The notes under the pieces: generated by a model | The model's input: the letters and a program-made list of their open reading frames with translations, nothing else | What the model was told of the DNA's origin: nothing | Database searches by the model: none | Position numbers and translations under genes: made by a program | Assembly: GCA_001819145.1 (NCBI GenBank) | Contig: MHLV01000015.1 | Span: 1-14,778 of the forward strand | Length of the DNA: 14,778 bases | Direction: 5' to 3' | From: Candidatus Nealsonbacteria bacterium RBG_13_36_15 | GTDB lineage: Bacteria > Patescibacteriota > Minisyncoccia > Minisyncoccales > RBG-13-36-15 | In this document: positions 1 to 6,359 of the stretch, in pieces | Position numbering within the stretch: the stretch's first letter is position 1 | How the letters are laid out: the number at the start of each line of letters is the position of its first letter

Positions 1-487
1 ACTTATCGCATTTTTTAATATTTTTAAAACGGCCTAACCAAGGAATAAGTCTGCCGCATTTTTTACACATCCTTCTTTTAGTTAAGCGATTGATTGATTC
101 CTTTCTTGAAATATTAACAAAAACAATCTTTACATATTTTTGCCATTCGTACCATTTTATTGCTTCGTTAAGAAGTTTAGCCTCTCCTATTTTTCTCGGG
201 CTGCCGTCTATTACAAAACCTTTAAATTTCTTCTTTTTTTTAAATTTTTCCAATGTGTCTATCCAAAGCTTGGAGATTATAAAACTGGGGACTAACTCCC
301 CTCTTCCCATAACTTTTGAAAGTTTTTTTGCTGTAAAATCACCTGTTTTTTTTCGCGTTCTCAGGGCATCACCGCTACCAAAATAATCTAAGTTAAACTT
401 TTTAGAAATTAACTTAGCTTGAGTCCCCTTGCCGGAACCTGCCGGTCCTAATAGGATAATAATTTTTAGCTTTTTAGAAGGTTTCAT
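1..487 (-). CDS. adk: Adenylate kinase, 3' end cut by window edge
   Basis: Adenylate kinase (ATP + AMP = 2 ADP, cytosol). Only the first 162 codons lie in the window; the frame is open to base 1. Visible: P-loop GPAGSGKGT (residues 14-22), the GSGDALR segment at 37-43 that forms part of the AMP site, and DGSPRK (94-99), matching the family's DGFPRT with the conserved Arg kept but Phe and Thr replaced. The LID domain begins with CKKCG (Cys141, Cys144) followed by CDK (Cys160), which suggests the zinc-binding LID type. The ATG at 485-487 lies inside the last codons of secY, a 14-nt overlap that points to translational coupling. No Shine-Dalgarno is seen beyond a weak GAG. secY-adk is the usual order in spc operons. 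Another P-loop nucleotide kinase is possible but less likely. Confidence 0.9.
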   Translation of the reverse strand, partial: MKPSKKLKIIILLGPAGSGKGTQAKLISKKFNLDYFGSGDALRTRKKTGDFTAKKLSKVMGRGELVPSFIISKLWIDTLEKFKKKKKFKGFVIDGSPRKIGEAKLLNEAIKWYEWQKYVKIVFVNISRKESINRLTKRRMCKKCGRLIPWLGRFKNIKKCDK

Positions 488-1760
488 ATTCTCGCATTTG
501 AAGCTGAGCCTTGATTTGACGCATAGTTTCAAGAACAACTGAAACAACGATAATTAAAGAGGTTCCTCCCACTAAAAATCCAAAAACTTTAATATCAGTC
601 ACTGCTTGAACAATAAAGGGCATTACGGCAATTAACCCTAAAGAAACAGCGCCAATAACTAAAACACGATTTAAAATATAATATAGAAAATCAGCTGTGG
701 CCTTACCTGGCCTGATACCGGGAACAAATCCTCCCATCTTTTGTAAATTATTAGAAATGGCTTTTGGATCAAAAGTAACTGCAGTATAAAAATATGTGAA
801 AAGAAGGACCAATATAAAATAAATAGATATGTAGCCTAAAAGGTTTCTCTGGGGATCAAAGAAAGCTCCTACGCTTTGAGCAATGTTGCCAAGAGTCCCT
901 CCTGTTCCGCCCAAAAAATTGGCAATCATTCCGGGGAAAAGCAAAATTGATAAAGCAAAAATTATTGGGATAACGCCGGCTGGATTAACATTTAAAGGCA
1001 GATAAGTGGAGGCTCCGCCATACATTCGCATCCCTCTTACTCTTTTGGCATAAGAAACTGGGATATTTCTTCTGGCTTCGTTGATTAAAACAACGCCAGC
1101 GATAATCAAAAAAGCCACCGCAAAGAAAAGTAGATAAGACGGCAACTGTGATACTTCATAGCCGACTATCATCTGACGGATATTGTTAGGAAAATCAGCC
1201 ATAATACCAGCAAAAATCATCAGAGAGATTCCATTCCCAATTCCTTTTTCAGAAATTAACTCGCCCAGCCACATCAAAAATACGGCCCCGGCAGTAATGG
1301 TTAAAATAGAGGTAAAAAGTAAATTAGCTGGCAGGATTTCAATAAGGCCCTGCCGCTGAAACAAAGATAACATTGCATAACTCTGAAGGATAGCCAAAGG
1401 AACGGTTAAAATACGGCCGTATTGATTAAATTTTTGCCGGCCCTGCTCACCTTCTTCTTTGTAAAGACGCTCAAGCTGAGGGAAAATCATTGTTAAAAGC
1501 TGTAAGATAATTACAGAAGTAATGTAAGGACCCAATCCTAACATCACAATTGAAAGATTATCTAAGGCGCCTCCGGTAAAAACATTTAAAAGACCGAAAA
1601 GTTGATTAGCCCCAAAAAATTCTCGCATTTTTTCTGCATCAATACCGGGAATGGGAATATTAGCCATTATTCGGAAAATAGCAAAAATTGCCAAAACAAA
1701 TAAAATCTTATTTCGAAGATCTTTTATCTTAAAAATTTGGAAGACTTTTTGATACCACAT
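474..1760 (-). CDS. secY: Preprotein translocase channel subunit SecY
   Basis: Central pore subunit of the SecYEG translocon in the cytoplasmic membrane; it passes unfolded proteins across or into the membrane with SecE, SecG and SecA. The 428-residue protein has the family's usual length and about ten hydrophobic segments. Diagnostic parts are the N-terminal RIMANIPIPGID (about 30-41), a cytoplasmic loop with PVSYAKRVRGMRMYGG before TM7, FVPGIRPGKATADFL in the last cytoplasmic loop, and a C-terminal GTSLIIVVSVVLETM helix followed by QMREYETF. It starts 5 nt after rplO and its 3' end overlaps adk by 14 nt. Upstream only a weak GAG is found 4 nt from the ATG. Stop TAA. The long ATP-rich C-terminal tail of E. 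coli SecY is absent, as in many bacteria. Confidence 0.98.
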   Translation of the reverse strand: MWYQKVFQIFKIKDLRNKILFVLAIFAIFRIMANIPIPGIDAEKMREFFGANQLFGLLNVFTGGALDNLSIVMLGLGPYITSVIILQLLTMIFPQLERLYKEEGEQGRQKFNQYGRILTVPLAILQSYAMLSLFQRQGLIEILPANLLFTSILTITAGAVFLMWLGELISEKGIGNGISLMIFAGIMADFPNNIRQMIVGYEVSQLPSYLLFFAVAFLIIAGVVLINEARRNIPVSYAKRVRGMRMYGGASTYLPLNVNPAGVIPIIFALSILLFPGMIANFLGGTGGTLGNIAQSVGAFFDPQRNLLGYISIYFILVLLFTYFYTAVTFDPKAISNNLQKMGGFVPGIRPGKATADFLYYILNRVLVIGAVSLGLIAVMPFIVQAVTDIKVFGFLVGGTSLIIVVSVVLETMRQIKAQLQMREYETF

Positions 1761-1765
1761 AATCT

Positions 1766-2197
1766 CTATTTTATGTTGCCACCAGCTTTCTCAATGCTTT
1801 CCTTAGCTTTTTTGGATACCTGGCAGTTTTCAATAATTAACTTTTTTGTTAATTTTCCTTTTCCCAAAATCTTAATTTCGGGCGTTCTACCTTCCATTCT
1901 ACGAATTAATCTTTTTTCAAGCAAGTTTTTAGGAGAAACTATTTCTGAAGATTTAAATTTCTTTTCAAGAGTCTCAAGATTAATAACGGCAGGCTTTGGA
2001 TGTTTGATGTTAAATCTGTATCCTCTCAATTTGGGATATCTTTTTATTATTTGCCTAATGGCTGGCTGAAGTCTTCTGCCAGATCGCGATTTTTGGCCTT
2101 TAACCCCTCGGCCAGAATAAGTCCCTCTTTTTCCGCCACGACCAATCCTTTTTCTTCTTTTTGATTTGTGCTTCGGTGTTAACTGATGTAATTGCAT
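1766..2197 (-). CDS. rplO: 50S ribosomal protein L15 (uL15)
   Basis: Late-assembling large-subunit protein that binds 23S rRNA. The 143-residue protein has the Arg/Gly-rich N-terminal extension (RIGRGGKRGTYSGRGVKGQ, about 18-36) typical of L15, then KRYPKLRGYRF (52-62), and a C-terminal globular part ending in AKESIEKAGG (131-140). It begins 16 nt after the rpsE stop. In most bacteria rpmD (L30) sits between rpsE and rplO; here there is no room for it. No Shine-Dalgarno precedes the ATG (ATATTTCTACTTTC upstream). Stop TAG. Confidence 0.97.
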   Translation of the reverse strand: MQLHQLTPKHKSKRRKRIGRGGKRGTYSGRGVKGQKSRSGRRLQPAIRQIIKRYPKLRGYRFNIKHPKPAVINLETLEKKFKSSEIVSPKNLLEKRLIRRMEGRTPEIKILGKGKLTKKLIIENCQVSKKAKESIEKAGGNIK

Positions 2198-2213
2198 GAA
2201 AGTAGAAATATTT

Positions 2214-2708
2214 TTATCGAACCTTTAATTGTTGCAAAGCCTTTATTGTCGCTTTAGCATTATTTAATTTATTTCCTGTTTTTCCTAAAATTTTTGAAGA
2301 AATATTTTTAATACCGGCTAAGGCGCAAATTACTCTCACCGTTCCTCCTGCTACCAAACCCCTGCCTCTTCTTTGGGGTTTTAATAAAACTTTTGCTGAA
2401 GAGTATTTAGCATAAACTTCATGAGGAATGGTATCTTTTAAAATAGGAACTAAAATTAAATTCTTTTTGGCCATCCTGGTTGATTTTTCAACCGCTTGAG
2501 CAACATCTAAGCCCTTGGCCACTCCCACCCCTACTTTTCCAGCTTTATTACCTATAATCATTACTGCCCGAAATCTAAAATGCCTGCCACCCTTAGTAAC
2601 CCTAACTACCCTCGCCAAATCTAAAAGCTTTGACTCGAATTCTCTATCCTCTTGTGGCTTCCTACCAAAAGGTCTCCTTGTCTTTCCTTTAAATGTGTTT
2701 TCAAACAT
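2214..2708 (-). CDS. rpsE: 30S ribosomal protein S5 (uS5)
   Basis: Small-subunit protein of the decoding-fidelity region and mRNA entry channel. The 164-residue product has the N-terminal double-stranded-RNA-binding-like domain with RVVRVTKGGRHFRFRA (33-48) and GKVGVGVAKG (57-66), then the C-terminal domain with RGRGLVAGGTVRVICALAGI (114-133). The N-terminal 20 residues are Arg/Lys-rich. It lies 12 nt after rplR and 16 nt before rplO, so L30 is missing. No Shine-Dalgarno (TTAATTATTTTTCATT before the ATG). Stop TAA. Confidence 0.97.
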   Translation of the reverse strand: MFENTFKGKTRRPFGRKPQEDREFESKLLDLARVVRVTKGGRHFRFRAVMIIGNKAGKVGVGVAKGLDVAQAVEKSTRMAKKNLILVPILKDTIPHEVYAKYSSAKVLLKPQRRGRGLVAGGTVRVICALAGIKNISSKILGKTGNKLNNAKATIKALQQLKVR

Positions 2709-2720
2709 AATGAAAAATAA

Positions 2721-3131
2721 TTAAAACTTAAGACCCCCCTCTCTTGCCCCATCAGCCAAGGATTTTATTCTGCCATGATAATCAAATCCTCCCCTGTCAA
2801 AAACTACTTTTTCAATTTTCTTTTTAAGCGCCATTTCGGCAATTAATTTGCCGACTTCATAAGCTATGGCTATTTTCCCCAGTTTGGTTTTTCCTTTTTT
2901 ATCCTCTGTGGCTTTTACAGAAGATATTTTTTTTACCCTTGGTTTTTGCTTCAGCCCGGCGTCATTAGCTGAAACTAAAATGTTTCCTTTTTCATCGTTA
3001 ATCAATTGGGCGTAAATATGTTTATTGGAACGGAAAACACAAAACCGAGGCACTTCAGCTGTCCCCCTTACTTTCGCCCTAAGACGTCTATGACGTCTAT
3101 GCCTTTTTTCGCGCTTTTTTAATACATTCAT
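2721..3131 (-). CDS. rplR: 50S ribosomal protein L18 (uL18)
   Basis: Binds 5S rRNA together with L5 and anchors the central protuberance of the large subunit. The 136-residue protein begins with a basic stretch (KKREKRHRRHRRLRAK, 5-20), followed by the L18 core PRFCVFRSNKHIYAQLI (28-44), and ends with VVFDRGGFDYHGRIKSLADG (109-128) and AREGGLKF. It is longer than the usual 115-120 residues because of a Lys-rich insertion at about 60-84. It follows rplF after 62 nt. No Shine-Dalgarno upstream. Stop TAA. Confidence 0.96.
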   Translation of the reverse strand: MNVLKKREKRHRRHRRLRAKVRGTAEVPRFCVFRSNKHIYAQLINDEKGNILVSANDAGLKQKPRVKKISSVKATEDKKGKTKLGKIAIAYEVGKLIAEMALKKKIEKVVFDRGGFDYHGRIKSLADGAREGGLKF

Positions 3132-3193
3132 AGAGTTTGAAAAATTTCTTCGAGAATGGACTTGTTTTATGTTTCATCATTTACACTTCACGA

Positions 3194-3745
3194 TCACCGA
3201 CCAGTTGCTGTTACTGCTTTTTTCCCTAATTTCCTTTTAACGATCTCATCGAAATACCTTATTCCCTTCCCTTTGTATGGTTCTGGAGGTCTAATTTTTC
3301 TAATTTTAGCTGAAATCTGGCCGACTAATTCTTTATTAATCCCGGAAATAGTGATAATATTTTTTTCAACTGAAAAAATAATTCCTTCTGGAGCTTCAAT
3401 TTTAACGGGATGAGTAAAACCAATCTTAATAACTAAGTTTTTTTCTTCAAGCTGGGCTTTATAGCCTATGCCCTCGATTGCCATTTTTTTCTCATACCCC
3501 TTAGTAACGCCCTCAATCATATTAGCAATGAGAGTTCTTGTTAGGCCCCAAAGGGCTTTAGTTTTTTTGGTTTTCGGTGGCAAAGGTAAAACAGAAATCA
3601 TTTTTTCTTTTTTTTCCGTCCGAATTTCATGAGATATATCGCGAAAAAGCTCTCCTTTTGGACCTTTCACGGTAATTTTTTGTCCCTCGGCTTTAACGTC
3701 CACTCCCTCGGGTATTAAAATTGGTTTTTTACCTACTCTACTCAT
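3194..3745 (-). CDS. rplF: 50S ribosomal protein L6 (uL6)
   Basis: Two-domain large-subunit protein near the factor-binding site and the sarcin-ricin loop. The 183 residues start MSRVGKKPILIPEGVDV, contain the inter-domain signature NMIEGVTKGYEKKMAIEGIG (about 74-93), and end with RPPEPYKGKGIRYFDEIVKR and a basic tail. This is the only gene in the window ending in TGA; a second TGA follows one codon later and TAA eight codons after the first. No in-frame TGA occurs in any other gene here, so TGA is read as stop. It is preceded by a 93-nt spacer with an AT-rich inverted repeat and has no Shine-Dalgarno. Confidence 0.97.
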   Translation of the reverse strand: MSRVGKKPILIPEGVDVKAEGQKITVKGPKGELFRDISHEIRTEKKEKMISVLPLPPKTKKTKALWGLTRTLIANMIEGVTKGYEKKMAIEGIGYKAQLEEKNLVIKIGFTHPVKIEAPEGIIFSVEKNIITISGINKELVGQISAKIRKIRPPEPYKGKGIRYFDEIVKRKLGKKAVTATGR

Positions 3746-3838
3746 AGAATATGAAGCATAAAGAACTTAAAACATGAAATATTAAACAAAAAGTTAATTT
3801 TATATGTTTAATACTGTGTTTTTTATGTCCCATGATTT
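3746..3838 (-). repeat. AT-rich inverted repeat in the rpsH-rplF spacer
   Basis: A 93-nt spacer, long for this compact cluster. It contains a perfect 9-bp inverted repeat, TATTAAACA (3780-3788) and TGTTTAATA (3805-3813), with a 16-nt loop. Imperfect outer pairing is possible (CATAAA near 3757 with TTTATG near 3822-3827). No U-run follows on the transcribed strand, so it does not look like a terminator. It may be a 5' leader structure for rplF or part of the spacer-word family described under findings. Confidence 0.5.
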
Positions 3839-4228
3839 TTACCAAATTTCACAAAGAATCTCTCCTCCTAAGCCTTTTTTTCTTGCTTCTTTGTTGGTCA
3901 TTAAGCCATCCGGCGTAGAAATAATAGCTATGCCGTACCCTCCTTTTACCGGTTTTAATTCTTTAGCTTTCGTATAAATTCTTTGACCTGGCCTTGAAAT
4001 CCTTTTCAGGCCAAAAATAGCCGAAACGCCATTGTCATATTTTAAAGTAATTTCTATTGTTTTTTTCGTTTTCCTGCCCCGCTTATCAACTTTTTGAATA
4101 AAACCTTGCTTTTCTAAAATTTTAGCAATTTCGTATTTCAAATTAGAAAAAGGAATATTGACCGTAGGGTGTAAAACGGCCTTGGCGTTACGTATTCTAT
4201 TTAGCATATCTGTTATGGGATCTATCAT
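3839..4228 (-). CDS. rpsH: 30S ribosomal protein S8 (uS8)
   Basis: Primary 16S rRNA-binding protein that organises the central domain of the small subunit; in E. coli it also represses spc-operon translation by binding its mRNA near rplE. The 129-residue protein has normal length: N-terminal MIDPITDMLNRIRNA, central IPFSNLKYEIAKILEKQGFI (25-44), and C-terminal GYGIAIISTPDGLMTNKEAR (97-116) with KGLGGEILCEIW. It begins 21 nt after rpsZ. An AAGGT lies about 20 nt upstream of the ATG, too far to act as a normal ribosome site. Stop TAA. Whether S8 feedback exists here cannot be told from sequence alone. Confidence 0.97.
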   Translation of the reverse strand: MIDPITDMLNRIRNAKAVLHPTVNIPFSNLKYEIAKILEKQGFIQKVDKRGRKTKKTIEITLKYDNGVSAIFGLKRISRPGQRIYTKAKELKPVKGGYGIAIISTPDGLMTNKEARKKGLGGEILCEIW

Positions 4229-4249
4229 AAATAATTTGTAATAGTTACC

Positions 4250-4435
4250 TTACCAGCTTGATTTTCTGACTCCCGGTATCTCTCCGCGATTTGCCATTTC
4301 CCGAAAACATATTCGGCACAATCCAAATTTTCTCATATAACTCCTTTTTCTACCACAACGAAAACAACGTCTAACATTCCTGGTTGTGAATTTAGGACTC
4401 TTTTTTGACTTCGCAATTTGTGCCTTTGTTGCCAT
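4250..4435 (-). CDS. rpsZ: 30S ribosomal protein S14, zinc (type Z) form
   Basis: Short small-subunit head protein of 61 residues. Two CxxC pairs (Cys24-Cys27 and Cys40-Cys43) form a zinc-ribbon, which identifies the zinc-containing S14 class rather than the longer zinc-free form. The C-terminal GEIPGVRKSSW is diagnostic. Note MATKAQIAKSKKSPKF at the N-terminus. It sits in the canonical place between rplE (12 nt upstream) and rpsH (21 nt downstream). No Shine-Dalgarno (AGATCAAAAGATAA before the ATG). Stop TAA. Confidence 0.97.
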   Translation of the reverse strand: MATKAQIAKSKKSPKFTTRNVRRCFRCGRKRSYMRKFGLCRICFREMANRGEIPGVRKSSW

Positions 4436-4447
4436 TTATCTTTTGAT

Positions 4448-5005
4448 CTATTTTTTTATCGGAAATCCGAGTAATTTTAAAAGCTCTAATCCTCTCTCTT
4501 TTGTTTCTGCGGTAGTTGCTACAATAACTTCGAAACCAAAAATAAATCTTGTTTTTTCGGGTGATATCTCAGGAAAAACTATTTGTTCTCTAATCCCGGT
4601 GGTTAGATTACCTCTTTTGTCTATTGATTTAGGGTCAATTCCTCGAAAATCACGAGATCGTGGTAAAGTAATATGTATTAACCTGTCTAAAAAATCATAC
4701 ATCTTTTTTCGTCTTAAAGTAACTTTAGCTCCAATTGCCATTCCTTGTCTAATTTTAAATCCAGAAATAGATTTTTTTGCTTTTGTTAAAACAGCTTGCT
4801 GACCGGCAATTAAAGATAGGTCATTTAAAATATTATCCAAAATTTTCTTTTGCTCATCAGAAGTTTTTCCAGCAATCAATCTACCAAAACCAGTGTTTAC
4901 AATTACTTTTTCAATTTTAGGAACGGCCATTTCGTTTTTATAGCCGAATTTCTCTTTCATGGCTGGAATGACTTCTTTTTTATATTTTTCGTATAATTTA
5001 ATCAT
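4448..5005 (-). CDS. rplE: 50S ribosomal protein L5 (uL5)
   Basis: Binds 5S rRNA and the P-site tRNA region in the central protuberance. The 185-residue protein has normal length with MAVPKIEKVIVNTGFG (26-41), QQAVLTKAKKSISGFKIRQG (94-113), and the C-terminal RDFRGIDPKSIDKRGN and FGFEVIVATTAET. It begins 11 nt after rplX. No Shine-Dalgarno (ATATAGTATTATAAAAT before the ATG). Stop TAG. Confidence 0.97.
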   Translation of the reverse strand: MIKLYEKYKKEVIPAMKEKFGYKNEMAVPKIEKVIVNTGFGRLIAGKTSDEQKKILDNILNDLSLIAGQQAVLTKAKKSISGFKIRQGMAIGAKVTLRRKKMYDFLDRLIHITLPRSRDFRGIDPKSIDKRGNLTTGIREQIVFPEISPEKTRFIFGFEVIVATTAETKERGLELLKLLGFPIKK

Positions 5006-5016
5006 ATTTTATAATA

Positions 5017-5322
5017 CTATATTCTTTGTCCGCATTTCTTGCAGATTCGGTATTTTTCTTTTTCTTTAAGTTCGTATCCAATCTTTGTCGTCTTGCTGCA
5101 CTTTGGGCAAGTAAACTTTACGCTGGAAATATCGATTGGAACAGAAACTTCAACAATTTGTCCTTTTTCTCCTGATCTTTTTGGCTTAATGTGTTTTTTT
5201 CTCAAATTAATTCCTTCAACCATAATCTTCTTTCCTTGTGGAAAAGATCTTAAAACTTTGCCCTTTCTTCCTCGATCCTTGCCTGAAATTATTAAAACTG
5301 TATCGCCTTTCTTAATTTTCAT
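5017..5322 (-). CDS. rplX: 50S ribosomal protein L24 (uL24) with zinc-ribbon tail
   Basis: Assembly-initiating large-subunit protein whose KOW domain binds the 5' part of 23S rRNA near the tunnel exit. The KOW motif is at the N-terminus (KKGDTVLIISGKDRGRKGKV, 4-23), followed by VEGINLRKKHIKP (35-47). The C-terminal part has two CxxC pairs (Cys72-Cys75 and Cys94-Cys97), the cysteine-bearing form found in many bacteria and likely to bind zinc. Length 101 residues, normal. GGGGGA occurs 11 nt upstream of the ATG; it is a poor match to a Shine-Dalgarno. It follows rplN after 47 nt. Stop TAG. Confidence 0.97.
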   Translation of the reverse strand: MKIKKGDTVLIISGKDRGRKGKVLRSFPQGKKIMVEGINLRKKHIKPKRSGEKGQIVEVSVPIDISSVKFTCPKCSKTTKIGYELKEKEKYRICKKCGQRI

Positions 5323-5369
5323 GGATTATTATGTCCCCCGAAATTCACAAAGTAAATTTAGGGCATTTT

Positions 5370-5738
5370 TTAAACAAGTTCTTCGGCTAAAGTGGCTATT
5401 TTTTCAAATCCTTTTTCTTTGATTTCGTAAGGTACGGGTCCAAAAATTCTTCCGCCTTTTGGCTTTTTCTTTGCCTCTAAAATAACAGCTGCGTTATCGT
5501 CAAAACGCACATAAGTACCGTCTTTTCTTCGATAAGATTTCTTTTGCCTGATAATTACCGCTCTAACTATCTCGTGTTTTTTAACTGGTTTACGGGGTTC
5601 TGCTTTTTTAACAGCAGCTACAATTATATCACCAAGCTGAGCATATCTTCTTCTAGTTCCTCCTAAAACTCGAAAACACTGGATGACTTTTGCCCCAGTA
5701 TTATCAGCTACTTTCAACATTGTTTGGGGTTGAATCAT
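5370..5738 (-). CDS. rplN: 50S ribosomal protein L14 (uL14)
   Basis: Large-subunit interface protein that forms intersubunit bridges and contacts L19. The 122-residue protein matches the family throughout: MIQPQTMLKVADNTGAKVIQ (1-20), GDIIVAAVKKAEPR (37-50), VIRQKKSYRRKDG near 62-74, and FDDNAAVIL followed by GRIFGPVPYEIKEK. It begins 48 nt after the rpsQ stop, in a spacer containing TTAGCGAATAG on the coding strand. No Shine-Dalgarno (AAGTACTAATTT before the ATG). Stop TAA. Confidence 0.98.
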   Translation of the reverse strand: MIQPQTMLKVADNTGAKVIQCFRVLGGTRRRYAQLGDIIVAAVKKAEPRKPVKKHEIVRAVIIRQKKSYRRKDGTYVRFDDNAAVILEAKKKPKGGRIFGPVPYEIKEKGFEKIATLAEELV

Positions 5739-5779
5739 AAATTAGTACTTAACCAGCAATGTTTAATGATTAGTTTCTA

Positions 5780-5790
5780 CTATTCGCTAA
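5780..5790. repeat. 11-nt spacer word CTATTCGCTAA overlapping the rpsQ stop
   Basis: CTATTCGCTAA here is identical to 11619-11629 in the tuf-rpsJ spacer, 5.8 kb away. On the coding strand it reads TTAGCGAATAG and contains the TAG stop codon of rpsQ. The word is not explained by the coding function of either neighbour. Confidence 0.55.
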
Positions 5791-6023
5791 TTAACTTTTC
5801 TAATTACTCGCCACCTCTTTTCTTTGCTTTTGGGTCGGCATTCTTCAATTATAACCCTATCCCCCAGTTTATAATCGTTTTTCTCGTCATGGGCCTTATA
5901 TTTTTTATGAACTTTGTATCTTCTTTTATATTTGGGGTGTTTTTTAATTCGTTCAACTTTTACCACTATAGTTTTGGCCATTTTATCTGAAATAATTATT
6001 CCGGTTAATTGACGCTTTGGCAT
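5787..6023 (-). CDS. rpsQ: 30S ribosomal protein S17 (uS17)
   Basis: Primary 16S rRNA-binding protein with an OB fold. The 78-residue protein has RQLTGIIISDKMAKTIVVKV (4-23), which carries the S17 signature, then a Lys/Tyr-rich loop (HPKYKRRYKVHKKYKAHDE) and GDRVIIEECRPKSKEKRW (about 54-71). It ends in KVN with a TAG stop that lies inside a repeated 11-nt spacer word. It begins 53 nt after rpmC; the spacer carries ACGAAT-type repeats. No Shine-Dalgarno (TAATTCGTGAAACATTT before the ATG). Confidence 0.97.
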   Translation of the reverse strand: MPKRQLTGIIISDKMAKTIVVKVERIKKHPKYKRRYKVHKKYKAHDEKNDYKLGDRVIIEECRPKSKEKRWRVIRKVN

Positions 6024-6032
6024 AAATGTTTC

Positions 6033-6122
6033 ACGAATTACTAATATTTACGAATATACAAATGTTCTATTGTTTATTATTTCTTATTCTTATTCGTAGA
6101 TTCGGGCTGATTCGTAATTCGT
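6033..6122 (-). repeat. Inverted ATTCGTA/TACGAAT word array across the rpmC end and rpmC-rpsQ spacer
   Basis: On the plus strand ATTCG occurs at 6092, 6100, 6110 and 6117 (three of them as ATTCGTA). TACGAAT-type copies in the opposite orientation occur at 6033-6041 and 6049-6056. Two nested perfect pairings result: ACGAATTAC (6033-6041) with GTAATTCGT (6114-6122), and TACGAATA (6049-6056) with TATTCGTA (6091-6098). The first set of copies lies inside the last codons of rpmC and the inverted set lies in the spacer before rpsQ. The transcript could therefore fold into a hairpin that encloses the rpmC stop codon. Confidence 0.7.
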
Positions 6123-6292
6123 AGGAAGGTTAGTATTCTAGCAATGTCTTTTTTTATTTTCCTTATTTCTCTAACATTTTTTATCTTCCCCGAAGCCAAA
6201 TCAAAACGTAGGACCCCTAGACGTTCTCTGCTTTCTTTTAAAATTTTACGTAGCTCGCTTTCGTTTTTTTGGTGAAGTTCGGAGATTTTCAT
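6077..6292 (-). CDS. rpmC: 50S ribosomal protein L29 (uL29), with repeat-encoded C-terminal tail
   Basis: Small two-helix protein at the peptide exit tunnel, next to L23. The 71 residues start MKISELHQKNESELRKIL and include RFDLASGKIKNVREIRKIKK (29-48) and DIARILTFLR (49-58), which is where most L29 proteins end. The last 13 residues (ITNQPESTNKNKK) are extra. They are encoded largely by copies of the ACGAAT word that continues, inverted, into the downstream spacer. The tail therefore looks like a by-product of repeat spread into the gene end; whether it has a function is unknown. It begins 67 nt after rplP. No Shine-Dalgarno. Stop TAA. Confidence 0.95.
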   Translation of the reverse strand: MKISELHQKNESELRKILKESRERLGVLRFDLASGKIKNVREIRKIKKDIARILTFLRITNQPESTNKNKK

Positions 6293-6322
6293 ACCGTTAA
6301 AAATTTTGATAAAACTTGCTAG

Positions 6323-6344
6323 AATTATTGAAAATACAATAATT
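6323..6344 (-). repeat. Short hairpin in the rplP-rpmC spacer
   Basis: AATTATTG (6323-6330) and CAATAATT (6337-6344) form a perfect 8-bp stem with a 6-nt loop, extendable by AG/CT with one bulged base. It stands 31-52 nt upstream of the rpmC start on the coding strand. The stem is all A/T apart from one pair and no U-run follows directly, so it is not a convincing terminator. Confidence 0.4.
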
Positions 6345-6359
6345 TCTGATGAGATTCAT

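Noticed and set aside
90..386. Open frame of 98 codons on the plus strand
   Set aside because: It is antisense to adk, which shows clear family motifs in its own frame.
3164..3196. TGA read as glycine (Gracilibacteria/Absconditabacteria code), extending L6
   Set aside because: No other gene in the window has an in-frame TGA; L6 ends at a normal length at the TGA.
6033..6122. CRISPR-like array
   Set aside because: Units are only 7-9 nt, occur in both orientations, and have no regular spacers.
6323..6344. Rho-independent terminator between rplP and rpmC
   Set aside because: The stem is almost all A/T and lacks an adjacent U-run on the transcribed strand.
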